Assembly: GCA_013396525.1 (NCBI GenBank)
Contig: VWYX01001364.1
Span: 95,001 to 159,000, forward strand
Direction: 5' to 3'
DNA from: Chaetorhynchus papuensis
Lineage: Eukaryota > Chordata > Aves > Passeriformes > Rhipiduridae
DNA: 64,000 nt
Shown here piece after piece: positions 1 through 14,100 of this stretch (positions within the stretch are counted from its first letter, which is position 1; each line of letters begins with the position of its first letter). The notes beneath the pieces are model-generated. The model did not search any database. It was not told the DNA's origin and was given only the letters and a program-made list of their open reading frames with translations. The position numbers and the translations under genes are program-made.

Positions 1-2370
1 CCCTATTTGTTGGTGTTCACGACTCTCCTTAGCCTTGGAGAAGAGAAACTTTGAAGGAGTGTTTCATCTGACGAAATGCTTGCTTGCTGAGCCGGCTGAG
101 TGACATTTCTGGCTTGTTAAGCTTAAGCTCAAGATACATCTTAGCACTTCATGAACTGTTGAAAAAAATCCCTTACTGATGCTCAGCCAAGGTGGCCATG
201 GAGAAGCAGCATGGCTTGAAGGGCTGTCGTAATTCCTAAAATTGCTTTAAACACCCTGCGCTACTGTGGGAGAAGTAACTTTTGAAACAATGCAAGTCCC
301 TCATGGTCATGTAACCTAGGGAGTCTGTGCTGCAAAATGCTTTGGAGGCTGCACTTCTGCTGGAGAGGATCCTGTGGTCTGCCAAGGCTTGGCACTGCTG
401 TTGGCTGAACGGGAATGTCACTGCTTGTGATGCCAACAGCGAGCCGAAGGGCTCGTTCTCCTCTTTGAACTGAGGACCCCAGAGCAGAGTTCCTTGGTTA
501 CACAATAAAATAATAAAAATGCTAGTTTAAATTTTGAATTAGTAATGAACTATTTTTGGCTTTCTCAGAGACAGCATCTGTAAATAATCAGGCAGAAGCC
601 TTTCCATAAAACAACACAGAAAAACCTCAAAGAGCATTTAGATTCTGCAACATTTAAACAAGATTTTTAACTCATGGGGAAGCCAACATCAACACAATGC
701 TTCCTGCACATAAAAGCATGGAATTTCTTAGCAGTGTGGGGGCAATAAATGACTATCACATTTCCCTCCTTTCTAAAACCTAAATATTTTTCAATGGAAA
801 TAGTAATATTGATGGAAAAAGAAAAGAGGACCTTGAGTTATGTAAGAATTTATTTAAGCTCTGAACCTCCATACACTGCAAACTGGAGGCTAATTAAAGA
901 AAAACTTCAGCTGTTCAGTTTTGCTCTAATTGTCCTCCAAGCTCAGGAGATCAAATATACTAGCTGAGATCCTTCTTCTAATCATTCACATTCATGGCCC
1001 AAGTTTTGAGTTCATTCCTGCTGCTCTCAGCCAGGTCCATCCATAATTCAAACAAAAGAGGTGAATAATGTACTCCTAATTATGTCCTCTACAGAGGCAG
1101 GAGGACGTGATGACGAACAGCTATACACATTTATGCTCCTAGCAACCTCCGAGCACAGAGTTTGCCCACAGTGTTTGTGAAACCAGAAATTCACCCATAA
1201 CCAAGTACATATGCATGGGTTATTTGTTAGGGAAAATTTAAACATTTACCAGTTAAAAAAAATTAATACTTTTTTCAGGATGCTGTTGCCTGATTTCTTA
1301 GCTCTTTTAGGAGGTGTGCTGTTGGCTCAAGGGGCTGCCTAGTCAGGCTCTTGTGCTTTTGAGTGGGAAATTGTTTATGAAAAACTGGCTACATTTCTGG
1401 TCATCAGACCTGACTGAAACCTATGGATCTCCAGGCTGTGGATGAATGAACCAGTACATACCAAGTTTCTGGGAGGGATGACCATTGCAGGCAAACAAAA
1501 CTGGGAAATGTGACGCTTTAACATGGCTCCATGAACGAGCCGTGTGGTTTCACAAACCACCCTGGTTTGTGAACTGCTGCTAGAGAAGGGCTGAATTAAG
1601 CATTTATTTCATCTGTGTGAATCTCTGGGTAAAGAAGCAAAAGTCAGTCTTTCACTTCCTGTTTACCAGTCTGGTTAGCTTTTAGCTATAGTTTGTAAGT
1701 TATCATTTAGAGTGTCTAATTATCTAGCTTCCCACAAACAACAGATTTGTGACTTTTCCCAGATGAGGCACAGTTATGAAAAGTTATACAGTAGAGGAGT
1801 CAAGTTAATGGTATGCAAAGCTGTGCCTAGATCTGTTTTTCTCTGCTAAATGATTTACTCATTTTGATATTCTGACAAATGCTAAAGCAATTTCCCAAAA
1901 AAACCTAGTGTTTTCTTCATCAGCAGCTTTCAGAGAAAACAAAAGGTTGTGGTTCAGACGTGGGGGAAGATATTCACAGAGATACTGAGCTTACCAAAGC
2001 GCACCCATTAGGAGTTCTCAGAACCCTCAGAAAGAGGTCAGTCAGTGTTGGTGGCACCTGGGAGCCTGGCACAGTTGTAGCTCCTGGCTGAATGGTGTCT
2101 CCTGGCCACCTCCTGCTTTCTGGCTGCCCCAAGCAGGTAGTGCTGGAGCACAGGCACATAAAGCAGTGCCCAGACTATGCATGGTCTCTCTGGAGCTCAA
2201 CACTGACCTTTTCAAATGCACGAAGGGCATCTAAGCTGGTTTGCAGCTTTGAAAATCCTGGTTGGGTCTACCACCACATAAAAATGCTTTGATGAAAGTA
2301 AAACATGAATGAAGACAAACTCCATCTTCTGGAAAGATTTTGAACTCTGTCCCACAGTAAGAATTTCTTT

Positions 2371-2446
2371 GGGGGATTTTTGGTTTGTTGGGTTTTTTGT
2401 TTGTTTGCTTTGGTTTGTTTTGGTTTGTTGTTTTGTTTTGTTTTTT
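2371..2446. repeat. G/T-rich low-complexity tract
   Basis: Irregular reiteration of TTTG, TTTTG and GGTTTG units, about 75 bases long with no adenine and only one cytosine. It ends at TTTTTTAACTG. It lies about 100 bases before an antisense CR1 fragment but is not part of it. Confidence 0.8.
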
Positions 2447-2551
2447 AACTGTTAGGTTTGGGAACAGAGCAGAGATTGGCACTTTTATTATGGAACCATG
2501 AGAAAACCAATGGTTTGTTCTGAAACTACTTTTTCAGTGTAGCTTTCTTTT

Positions 2552-2725
2552 CACAGAATGGGTAAGGTTGGAAAGGACCACATCTGGTCCAACCTCCTTG
2601 CTCAAGCAGTGTCATCCTAGAGCACATGGCACAGGATTGCATCCAGATGGTTTTTGAATATCTCCAGTCAGGGAGACTCCACAACCTTTCTAGGCAATCT
2701 GTTCCAGTGCGTGGTCACTCCAAAA
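2552..2725 (-). mobile_element. CR1 LINE 3'-end fragment, antisense
   Basis: The + strand reads CACAGAATGGGTAAGGTTGG, then GGACCACATCTGGTCCAACC, a CTCAAGCAG segment and GTTCCAGTGCGTGGTCACTC. This is the reverse complement of the conserved CR1 3' UTR and ORF2 end. The element's 3' end is at the low coordinate. The copy is 5'-truncated and diverged. Confidence 0.88.
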
Positions 2726-5042
2726 CCAATCGAAGCTGCTATCAGGAGAACAAAAAGGCTGATATGGAATTTGTTACCAGATTGACAGACCTGCAGCGAT
2801 GAAAGTGCGTGTCAACCCTTATGTGTTGTCTGCACATTAGTTTGTTTACTTGTTAATATGACCTGTGGTTTTTAACATTTTTCTTTGACTACAGGACTTA
2901 CAATTTAATAAAGATACTCTGTGAGTTTCTCCTGAGAAAGATACCCTTAAGAAAGGTTTCCCTGTAAGCAGGAAGGATGCTGAGCAGAGGAACTCACACA
3001 GGAGATAACTGTCAAAGTATGGCAATCCTGCACCTCGTCAAAGTAGAGCAAGAAAGTGTCACTTAGCTACAATGTGGTTGACAAAAAGGTTTATTAACTT
3101 GGTTAACACATGTCTCTTCAATTTACAATTTTTCAGCTAGTGTAAACTGATGACAATAGATTTTTAATACTTAAATTGAAGACATAAAAAGCAGGTGCAT
3201 TTCCACAAGTTACTTGACCTTACATGTCTTATGCTGCTGCATTTTCACCCAGGTACTCCAATTTTTCACATTAGATATAGTATCTGTGCAAGTCATGACT
3301 TCTCATGGTACTTTACAGGCGTACAGAAAGTAAAGGCAGGGTTGATGTAGTCTCACAGATCAAAAAAACAATGGACAAGATTGTGCTGTTCAGGTATTGT
3401 GAAACATTTTCTGTCTTCCTAGTTCAACAGGTAATGAATGCAGCATGATCAACGCCAACACATAAGTAATAGTATACTATATGTTTTTGAACTTTTTGTT
3501 CTTATTTTCCCCATTTGCTCTTTTCATGCCATGTGGGTAGCTAACAGATGTGTTAGATTATACTGCATTAAATCCTGTGGAGGCAATAGTCTTAAGTGCT
3601 GTGTCAAATATTTATAATGTGGAATTGTTTTAGGACAGGAGCCAAGTGCAATATGGCATCCCTCACGGTGTCTCTCTTGTTTTTGTACGAAGCGGAAGCT
3701 CAGCTACTTACAATTACAATTTTACTCCTTCTTTAATCTTCAACAACCCTTTTCATTTGCCACCATTCGAATATGTTTTAATTATTACCGTACATTAGAG
3801 TCACTGTTGCTTTTTTTATTAGCTCTCTTATTTACGCTGGGAAGGGCTGAGTTCTCAAGATTCTCCAGTCCTGCTGCTCATCTGGCTGGGTAAGACCCAT
3901 CTTCCTTGTGCCCTTGAGGCTCAGCACATGTGCAGGAAGTACAGACTGACTCTGTGCCCTCCAGCAAGCCCATGGCTACAGACCAGGTGCTGGGAGTGAG
4001 GTGATGCCATCATGAGGGGCCCAGGATTTGGCTTATTGGTGCTTATGGCCCCTGGGTGAGGGTGTGGGATGTGGAGCCCAGGGGGGCAAATAAGCCTGGA
4101 ACATCCTGCCAGCTGTTTTACACCTTTTCCATTGCAAGGAGTTTATGCTTTTTGAGATTATGTTCTCCTTGGTGTGCAAGACACTAATAGTTTCAATAGC
4201 AAGAGGAATTTTCACTCCTAAATCTGCTATATTTGCATAATGCTGTGTTTACAGACGTCTTGCTTTTTTTTTTTGCTTCGCAAGAATGAAGACCCTAACC
4301 ATAGCATCCTGTCCTGAAAACATCTCAAATATTTGCAGCTATTTTCTCTTCAGAAAACCAGCACGTTAAGGGAGTCTCTTGTTCATCTAAGGCCACGTGT
4401 CTTCCATTTATGAGTCTGCTTAAATGCCGAACTTCTGTGTGCGTCTTTCACTTCCTTTGACTTCCAAAGTTATCCAAGTCACTCTTTTAAAGGAATTGAT
4501 TTACAGTTTAAGTTAGTCGTTAGAGATTCTTTACTCAGAAATACTGGCAATATTTTTACTCCTTATTCAGAAATATTTCTCTCTGAATGCATTGGTTACT
4601 CAACCAGCTGTATGATTGCCTGCATAATTCAATTGTTCCGTTCTTTTGATTGTTTTAATCATTTGCCCACACATGCAGGATCCCAGCCTCACAGTTTGAT
4701 ATTCAACAGGAAAATATCTTTTTGTTTGTAGACAATTTTCTAAAGACTTCAAATATTGTTTTGTCACGTAGATAAACATTTAGAAGCATCATTCTCACCT
4801 ACTGTAATTCATAGGGTTTGAGTTTGGTTGAGGCCAGAGTCTGTTTCAGTGCCTCAGTTTGTTGGTCCATTAGCCTGTGGGCATGACTAATGTAGCATGG
4901 AGAATTCCCAGATATTTCCATGTCAGTCTCACATAGTGACACATAAATAGGACTGTTTGCTATCACTCTATCACTTGAAGTGAGACTTTACACTGATCAG
5001 CGTTGGTGTGGCTCTAGCTGAAATACAAGAAAAGATGGATGG

Positions 5043-5110
5043 GATGAGATGAGATGAGATGAGATGAGATGAGATGAGATGAGATGAGATGAGATGAGAT
5101 GAGATGAGAT
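5043..5110. repeat. (ATGAG)n pentanucleotide microsatellite
   Basis: About 13 perfect tandem copies of the pentamer GATGA/ATGAG without interruption. On the minus strand it reads CTCAT and gives a spurious open frame of Ser-His-Leu-Ile-Ser repeats. Perfection implies a young, length-variable locus. Confidence 0.97.
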
Positions 5111-8100
5111 GGAGAGAGCGCAGAGCTGAGTGATGAGATATTTTGTACAATAAATGTGTGTCCTCTGCCAGAAGCGGTGCCAGTCTTTACCTCTGCACAA
5201 GTGGTATGCATTCATTCCAATGCTAGCAGTCTTACTGGAAATTTTTCTCTGCATTTAGCAGCTTAGAGAATGCAACTACATCGTCATGGTATTTTATCAA
5301 TATTTGCTTGATTTCCAAACTAAACCCAAAAGCTTCTCTATTCTAATCATTATTGCACTGCAAAGAGGGGCAGCTATGAACAGTGTGTAGCAAGGAAAAT
5401 GAGGATAGCCTCCAAGTTTCTCTGTAAGGGCCTTCTTTTAATACTTTCAATCCCCAATCCTACTGTAAAAGTAACATAATTTTTATCATAGTGTCTTGAC
5501 AACCTTAATCTTCGCTGCTGGCACAGGCTGTAACTCACTCTTCAGACCCTTTCTCCTGTTTGCAAAAGGCCTCAAGGAAAATGGAAACTATCTGCTGTTC
5601 CATTAAAAAAGCAATTGAAATAAACATAAAGATCTTGGCACAGAAGTCCAAGTCAATCTTAGTTTCTCAATTCAGTGTGGCATTTTCTCATTCCATAAGA
5701 AAGGAACACTGTCTGAGGTTTTCAGCTACTCTGGGTGGGCTCATGAGCCAGCAAAATGAAGGGGTGGTTTCTACCAAACTTGGCTCGGGTCTTGTGTAGC
5801 AGCTCATAAACACCATGATTTGCATAACCTCTCCAGCATCTGCGTGAAAGAGACTGTCAGTCAACACTTCTGGCAAGTCAGGGTCATTCTTAACACATTA
5901 GATGTGAAAGGGCACCAACGGGGTGAACTTAATATCCTTCCACTGATGTGACCCACATACCATCCAAGACAGGGAAGGATGTTTTCAATCAGGACAAAAT
6001 GAAGATGACTATGAGTTGGGCCCGTTCAGTCTCTGAGCTGTTTATTGACCAAACTTCTTATGTGATATTCTTGAAACTATCTAAATTTTCAGGTCTCATT
6101 GAGATATAAAATAGCCAGACTGTCAGTCTGGTTTTCATTTGTGCTCCTTCCAGCTCAGCTGTAATTGAGAGCAGCCTCATGCAGTCTATCTATGGTTTCC
6201 ATATACCTCTTTTAGGCCTGTGTGCTTCCTGCTTTCACACAGGGTCCATTAGAGCAGCAACAAGAGAGAACTTTGGGGAAAAATAAAGAAAATGTACAGA
6301 ATACATTTTGCTCTGACAGACTATTTGACTACAGAACCCTGAAGAAATTTTGCATTTTTAATTCATGCTTTCTTTCAAAGTTACAGGGTGGAGTTTTTTG
6401 TTTGCCCTTTAGTCCCTCTTTGATTTCAACAAGGTTTAGTTGCTAAGGCACTTTCTAAAGTCACAGGAGGTTTGCATCTTCATCTTTAGATGATATAATG
6501 CCCGTAGTAGCCTGTGCCTGCATGACTTGCTCTGAGCCCCAGTAAAAGCCAATGAAAGGACATTGTCCATCCCAAGACAATATCCTGGCTCCTGGGCTGT
6601 TTTTCCTTTAGTATGTGAAGGAGAACAGGTGAGGTACAAGAGGGCAATAGGAAAATTTAAATTAAACTTTTTATGAAAAAATTAATGAGGCAAGTGACTT
6701 TGTGAAAATTGTCACACCTGGGTCTCAATCCTTCCTTAAGCCACATAACATTTGTTAGGGCACTTAAGAGTCACTGCAGCCCCTGACTAACTGAAATTCC
6801 TGCTTTCATGCTGAGCATGTTCCTAAGTGCAATCCCCTTCCTTCAGCAGGCTTGAAGGAGGGCATGCTTTCAGTAAAGCCTTCTGAGGGTTTACCCACTG
6901 GCCTATGCAATGTCTGTTATGGCAAACAAATGAGCTTCATTCTTTACATATTTCCTCACCATTTGCCTGTCATTGTTCATTAGGGGCTTTTTCTAGTTCA
7001 CTCAAGACACAATCAGTTGTTGGATGCTCTGGTGTATCTTTTCATATATTATCCCTGGAATCCATTTAGTGCCTAGTATTTTTTTGAAGCAATTTTTTAA
7101 AAAATCATTCAGAGTCCACCTATGTTTTTAATAGATTTCCATCTTTCACATCCACATGTGATGACAAAAGTAATGCCTGAGTTGGAGATTTGTACTTTGT
7201 TTTTTTAGAAATAGATGTTTGCTGACCAAATATTGTTTAAAATGGTAACTGTGGCTGTTGCCCTGTCTATTGATATCTTGCCAAAGAAGTTGGCCTCATC
7301 TCCATTTCTGCATCTCCAGGGGGACAATACGTTGTTTCCAAGGTATGGAAATTATTTAATGTCTGGTATTCATGCTTATTTCCAAGTAGTGGTTGCACAA
7401 AGATGTCACTGAGGATATCATTACTTTGTTGGGTTTTTTTATAACAGACTATTAGTTCTTCGGTTTTGTGAAGCTGAATGCTTCATTTGCATGTTGGCTG
7501 GGCTTAGAAGAGCAGGACTATCAGCAAACTGAGCTTATTGTTGATAAACTTTGTGGTAACTTTATGGTAGACCACCACATTTCACTTTCCTCAAAACTGA
7601 AGTACAGGTCAACAACTGGAGATGGATATGGGGATTTTGTTCTAGAAAGACCAAAGGAGCTGGGTTTTAGGAGGGCTAGGGAGTGTGTGCACCATCAGGG
7701 GAGGGCTCTGTGCTCTTGCAGTTTGTCATGGCTTTTTTGGGGAAACACTGTGGCTCCAAAACATTTAGTATGATCTGTAGTAAACATTGGAAAGGGTGTT
7801 AGAAGAATGTGCTTGTTAAATTAAAGCCAGGTCCAGCTTTGAATCACTCTATGATAATGCCTGCCTTTTGCAGACTTGCTTGTTTTAATCAGTTATAAAA
7901 AAGGCTGAAACACCATGATGATGAACATCATTTGGAGAGAAACAAATTAAAGTAGAAGGGAGTTCAAATGCACATCCATCCTCTCCTTCATTTTAAAGAA
8001 CTTTTTATGAATAAGTTCCAAATGACACAATCAGATTAGTTTGCTGGTGCTTTTTGTCAATTGATTTTACCTCTTTTTGACAGCGGCATCCCTGTGCAAA

Positions 8101-11100
8101 TGTAAAATCTGAGCTCCCCACTGAGCCCTGAGTTTGGAATAATTCAAACCTCATCTGAAACTCTTTTTCCAAATTTCAGTACTGTCATTCTTTGTGGATA
8201 TATATATATGTGAAGTTCAAGTCTTCTTACATGAAAATGATTGAAGGAAATTTTTTTTTCACTGAAGACTGTTTGAATAATGTTTAGTGTGTTTAATTCC
8301 AAACAATCAATTCCGTGTGTGATTATAAAATGCTTTTCTTTGCAAAGTAATGTGGGCATCTCTTTAGTGCAGTTTTATAATGCCACTACCTCTTTCTGTC
8401 TCCTATGTCCTGAAGACTATATGCAGCTAGTAGGAGCACAAAAAAATGTCCATTTATATACGATGTGTGTGTATGTTTGTGTATACATAAAACATGCGTG
8501 GATGCTACACATGCCTGTGTTAGGGAGTATCCTATGGAGTTCTAGGTACATCATTTACCACAAATATGTTGTTTAAGGTGATGGTAGGTTTCCAATCTTA
8601 CTCTGCTTTGTCACACTGGGAAACAATGAGAGCTTTCCAAAATAGTTTAGATGCCATGTAATTATTTTAGCAGCTGTGGTTTCAGTTACCTTTAATTAGT
8701 TCCCCCTGCAGCTCTAAATAAAGAGAGGCTTCTGTTAAATGCAGTTATTTTCTTCTGCAGATGGCATGATGAAGTGTGGCTACTCATAAAAGGAGACTAC
8801 TGAACACCACACAGCAAACTTGAGGATCTAAAGAAATGTGATTATGCGTTAAGGACATGGATTTCTCCATGGATTATTCATGATTTCCAGTCACTATGTT
8901 TTTATATCAGAATGGTCAGCCCTAAATTTTATGTCAGCTGGCATTGCTGAAAAAGTTTTCTTAGATGCTTGAGAGATAACCCTCCACGTTGAAAGCAAAT
9001 GGTGTTTTGGCATTGTCCTGTGTTTTCCCCATACCATTTACGTGGTTCAGTGGCCCCAACCCGCCTAGAAAGCATGGCTCAATCTCTGTGAACATCTGTT
9101 AAACAGATGAAAAAGCCTCCTAAAGAGAATTTCTTTCTTTTATACATAGGATAAATTTTCAGACCCCGTTCAGGCCAAGACAGTTACAAAACATTTCAGC
9201 TGGAGACTGCAGGGCTGCATTCTGTTTCCATAGGACTCAGTGGTACGTGCCCTACTGCCATCCGTAGGAGCAAACACATGCACTGCTTCTTTCCAGCTAA
9301 GATTTCATATAATAATTTCTTACAGAATTCTTCCGATATTTCAAGTTCATCAACTTTGTGACTCTTCAGCTGTATAAACAAGAGTCACATGAAGCAAAGT
9401 AAGGGTTCACAAGAACACAACTTGAGTTTTAAGGGGTAATTTTTTTTTTTTTAGAGGTAAAAAACAAATATACATAAATAAAGATGCTTGACTTGTATTG
9501 CTGCTGACTGACAAGGAGGGATGTATCAGAGTCATGACTTCATTCCGTGAGAGTGAACTTTAGCCTGGAAGGCAATGTAAGACATGGTGTAGCAGGCCCC
9601 AGCAGGCAGGAGAGCCCTGCTGTCTTCCTTCTGCAACTTCTGGATTGTTAAATTAATTAAAGAATTGTTTCTGTTGCAATCACAAATGTTCCAGTTTGCA
9701 CTGTTACCCAAGGTCAGAGCTGTCCTGACCTCCCTGGCAGAGGAAGAGAAGGGTAAGGAAATCAGGAAAAAAGAGAGTAAGCAAATCACTCTAAGGAAGC
9801 CTTGTTTCCTTTACCCCAAACCCAGCAGAGCAAAAAAGGCTGAATTGAAAGGGAAAAGGGCTAAGACTGAGATTGATTAAGAGAGGAAGAAAAGGCAAAG
9901 AATGAAACAACTAAGACAGAGAAAAATAAACTACATTAAGATTGAGCTCGGATGAGGCAGTCGGCCGCTGGCCAGGAGGGAGCAGCTGCAGCAGGAAGGC
10001 CTGGGTCCCATTGAAACAGAAAAGGGGCCATCTTTCTGCTGGAATGAAAGGGAAACAAAAAAATAATTCACCTTTAAAGGAACAGAAATGGCATTTGAGG
10101 CTAGGGGAAGGGCAGAGAGGAATAAGAATTTGTGAATGAGATGAGTTATTTTATTTCTGAGAACAAGGCAATGGCTGTTAAAATCCTCCCAGAGAGCTGT
10201 GTGATGGTGCAGGTTAATCAGACCGGCCAGAGCGGGTAGGACACTCTGAGCAGCTTCATGTTGCATTCAGACTCTTGAATGAATGCTTGAAAATCAAGCA
10301 AATTTTCTCATTTTTACCAGGGGAGATGAGGCAGATGACATACTATACTGATGACATCATGCCTCACTCCAGATGTGAACAGAGGGGAAAGAAAGTGTAA
10401 GATGGATATTTCACCACAAGCCAGTGAAATCCTCGATACTGAGGGGGAACATGAAGTTGCAAATCTCAGCACACTGAGGTTCCACAAAATAAAGGGCAAA
10501 AGGAAGCAAGGCAAAACCCTATGCACTTCTGAGTTCAAATTCCAGGTTCGGGCAACAGAGAACAGATACCTTGAATGAAATGTTCATGCCTTGTAGAAAA
10601 TATACTGTGCACAGTAAGTTAATGTCATCAGTGCCACAGCAAAAAGTTGTCTGCACAGTGTAAATATAGAATTTAGGCTGGAGGAGGTCAAAGGGTATGG
10701 AGAGAGCATCTCACCTGAAACAATCCACAAGGAGGTTATTTAGAAAGATCCTGTGGTTTGGTATGTCTCAGAGCACTTACCTGCTGTTAGAAGAAAGATG
10801 TCCCACTTCAAGAACGGTTCCAGTCTCATGGTATGAGAATTGTAGGTTTAAAGACTGTACATTAGAAGGCAAGGAAAATTTTCAAGTGTATGTACCTGGC
10901 GAATGTAGAAGCAAAATATCCTCTTCAAATTCTGCTGGACTGGAGGTCCTAACTACCATAGGGCTCCTCAAACTCCCCGTTCCCAAACTGTCCCATTGAT
11001 TCTTGCTAAATTAGATGCCAGACCTTTGCTTCTTCAGGTGAACAGGTCTAGCTCCAACTATACTGTGAGAAGGTTGAGATTCTTTAGCTTGATGTACTGG

Positions 11101-14100
11101 TAAGACTGACAAGTCCTGGGAAAAGGGACACTTCTGGAATATATATACTAAAGCTTGAGAAATACAGCATATGGACGCAGCTCAGGAAATCTTCAGAAAA
11201 TCCATTTGTGTCAGGGAAAAAAGAGGAACTAAGTAATGCTGCTGTAAATCCTTCATTGATGCAAATATAATGTGGGGACAACAGGAGGGTGGTGCCACAT
11301 CCTTTCCTTTTTCTTTTTTTTTTTTTCAGAATTGCTTTTACAGGTTTTTGATTATGTTAGATGTTAATTAATTGTGAACTTGTTTGAAACTCTTGGTAGT
11401 GTTTCCATCATCTTTGAGTAGGTGATTTATCTTGCGTGTCTGCAAAAACTTACAGCTGTACCAGAAGTAGCTGTTTCTCAGCACTGCATAAATTGTCCCC
11501 AGATTTATACTGACAAACTATGCAGAGATGTGCTGGGGTTTTGCAATATTATAATGCATGTTGAAGCCCTCCTATAAACTATAAACATTAGGTTAAAGAA
11601 TGACTGCCATGTTTGCTATTCGAAACTTTTGCAACATTTTCCCAAACTTCGGAGCACTGTTGTAAACAAACAAACAAAGCCACAGGAATGACTACAATTA
11701 AGCAGTATAAACAGGCTGTGCCCAGATCAAAACAAGGGCTAGCTAAAATTCAAACAGTTATGGTTGCATTCTTATGCAAAAGAGGTTGGTTTGTAGTCTG
11801 AATGACCCTATCCCTGTGCAGCTATGCCAGGCCTTCCATTATGGTGTTTACTGTTGGGAGCTGCAGTTAGGTGAACTGGAGGCTAGAGTACAGCCCTGAG
11901 AAGCTGTGGCTCAGCTTTGGCTCTCTGGTTCTGGCACAACACCTCACAGATGACCACATCCCACCTTTTGAGGGGGTAACTGAATACCTGAAACACTGCT
12001 CAGCCCGGTGCCTCCTCCAAGTCATATCCCGATTTCCCAAGGTGAGCACTGTACACACAGCCTGAGTGACCGATTCCCACCTCCTGCCCAGTCCAACAAG
12101 ACAGCAGCAAGCAGAGCAGAGCACAGCACAGATAGCCAGCTCTGCAGGGGCATTAGCTTGTATTTCATCCTTGTGTGGCAGGGATGCAGCAAGGGACACA
12201 GGGGGAAGGCAGAGGGGCACCAGAGGAGCCTGCTGATGAGGTCACTGCAGGAGGTGGCTCCAAGATGATCCCAGCGTAAAGAACTAGCAAAGGACAAGAC
12301 AAAAGCAGTGCGGTCCACCTTTAAAATACACTGAAATACACTGAACCCAAAAGTGCCTAATCTTTGTGTGAACCAAACCCTTGATTTTCCAGGCCAAGCA
12401 AGCCAGCACAGTGGTGCCAGCTTCCCCATGTCCCTGCTAATCTAGATGAATGCAACTTTGAACATGAGAAATGCAAATCTGTACAGTGTGTTGAAAGAGC
12501 TGTTGTGACATGTCGCCTGTGGTGAGCAATTCCTAGCAAGTGGGAAGCCACAGTGTGTGGCAGCTGTTGCCTCTGACTGATCTTCAAGGGTAGCTCCGAG
12601 CCAGAGTGCCTTGCAGTAATTACATCTTGAAGAAAAATTAAATGGAAGTGGAAAGCTTTGGCTAACTATGCCAGGACCTGGGCTTAAACAAAAGGTTCTA
12701 AAGCCTTCAGCAAAGCAAATACTGTGTGGGGACCTAACCAGGAGGTTAGTGTCACCTCAGAATCATGAGCTTCTTGCTTGAGAAGAGAATGGCAGTCTTC
12801 AACAGCAGCAGAAACAACCCTTTCCAGTGCATTGCTGTCTTTCCCTCCTGTGTGTCAGCAATGTAAACATCTGGAGTTGAATCCCAAGTCAAGCTACGCT
12901 TCAGCAGAAAGAGTCAGTCCAGTCCAAATGTGAGCCAGAAACTGGAGAAACAGAGGAAACTGAACTGCACTGCTTAAATGAAGGCAGATTTGAAATACGC
13001 TTTTTGCCTCTGAGTAATGCAGCAGGCTCCTCATACTTGCTGAACTGCACCTATGGCACTAGCATGTGCAAAATAGATGCCATACATATTTTTCATTTCT
13101 GATTTGATTTCTTCCAAGTCTATTCTGTCAAACCACTGTGGAGTGTTAACTAAGCTTTCAATATCTATTTACAGGACAGAACAGATATTTTGTATACACT
13201 TACTGCCTCTAGATTTATTTTTTTACAGTGTCACATTGCACTGCAGTTGAAGCTTTTTTTTTTTTTTAATCCAACACCAAGTTTCCATGGTTTTCTCAAG
13301 ATAAAGCCAGAAATGTTAAGTCTAGTCAAATTTTATGCTAGTTTGGTGACAGGAACACAAGGAATTGAGACATAGTTAGCTTAGACATAGCTTTGGTTTG
13401 GACCTAGCTGTAGCCAAGTGCTTTCTCTTTAAATTTTCCCAGTTCTGTATATTATGTTATTAAAGAACACAACGCATGTGAGTGGATATATAAACATCCC
13501 CCCAACAGCGAGGAACAAGGCAGCCTGCAGAACGTGTGGTTGAAGTTGTCAGCTGCAGATACTTACCCACATGCAGGAATGGAAATACTGGAGACATTCA
13601 GCTGTTCTCGGTCTGCTGAAGCATTTTTGTTTAGGGTTGGGTTTTTTTATTATTGTTTTGGGGTTTAGTCTTATTAAGAAGATGACAGACACCTCACAAC
13701 TTCTGCACAGAATTTATAGTAGATGGCTCTGTCTGTACTTGGTACATCACACAGATATGCTACAGCAAGTAACCTCAGGTGGGTTTCACATATAAGACTT
13801 GGAGTCTGGCATTGCAGGTCACTTCTCTGTAAAAAAGACATTCTCTGAAAGCAGTGAAAGCTGCAACATCCCTGTCTGATGATGTTACCTTTTCAAATGA
13901 TTCTTTAGCAAAATGGGATGAGGACATGGTCTTGGGATTCTCCTGTTTCTTGAAATGCTGCTAAGGCTTTAGAAAGAGCTTTCTTAACTTGTTGAAACAC
14001 TTCTAGGCAAAAAAAAAATATGGCTCACTGCTGAAATTACTCAATGAAAAGCAAAAAACATAGGGCTCTGTTTTGATTCAAAATCATGAAAAATGGTATG

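Noticed and set aside
5014..5254. Minus-strand frames with Ser-His-Leu-Ile-Ser repeats
   Set aside because: Translation of the ATGAG microsatellite.
7840..7860. AATCACTCTATGATAATG as a possible CR1 tail
   Set aside because: Only a few bases resemble the tail repeat and the upstream sequence is not CR1.
8195..8240. GAAGTTCAAGTCTTC as a candidate for the missing COLEC12 cytoplasmic exon (Glu-Val-Gln-x-Phe)
   Set aside because: The following codons do not continue the expected Gly-Tyr-Lys-Arg-Phe sequence and no donor in the right phase follows.
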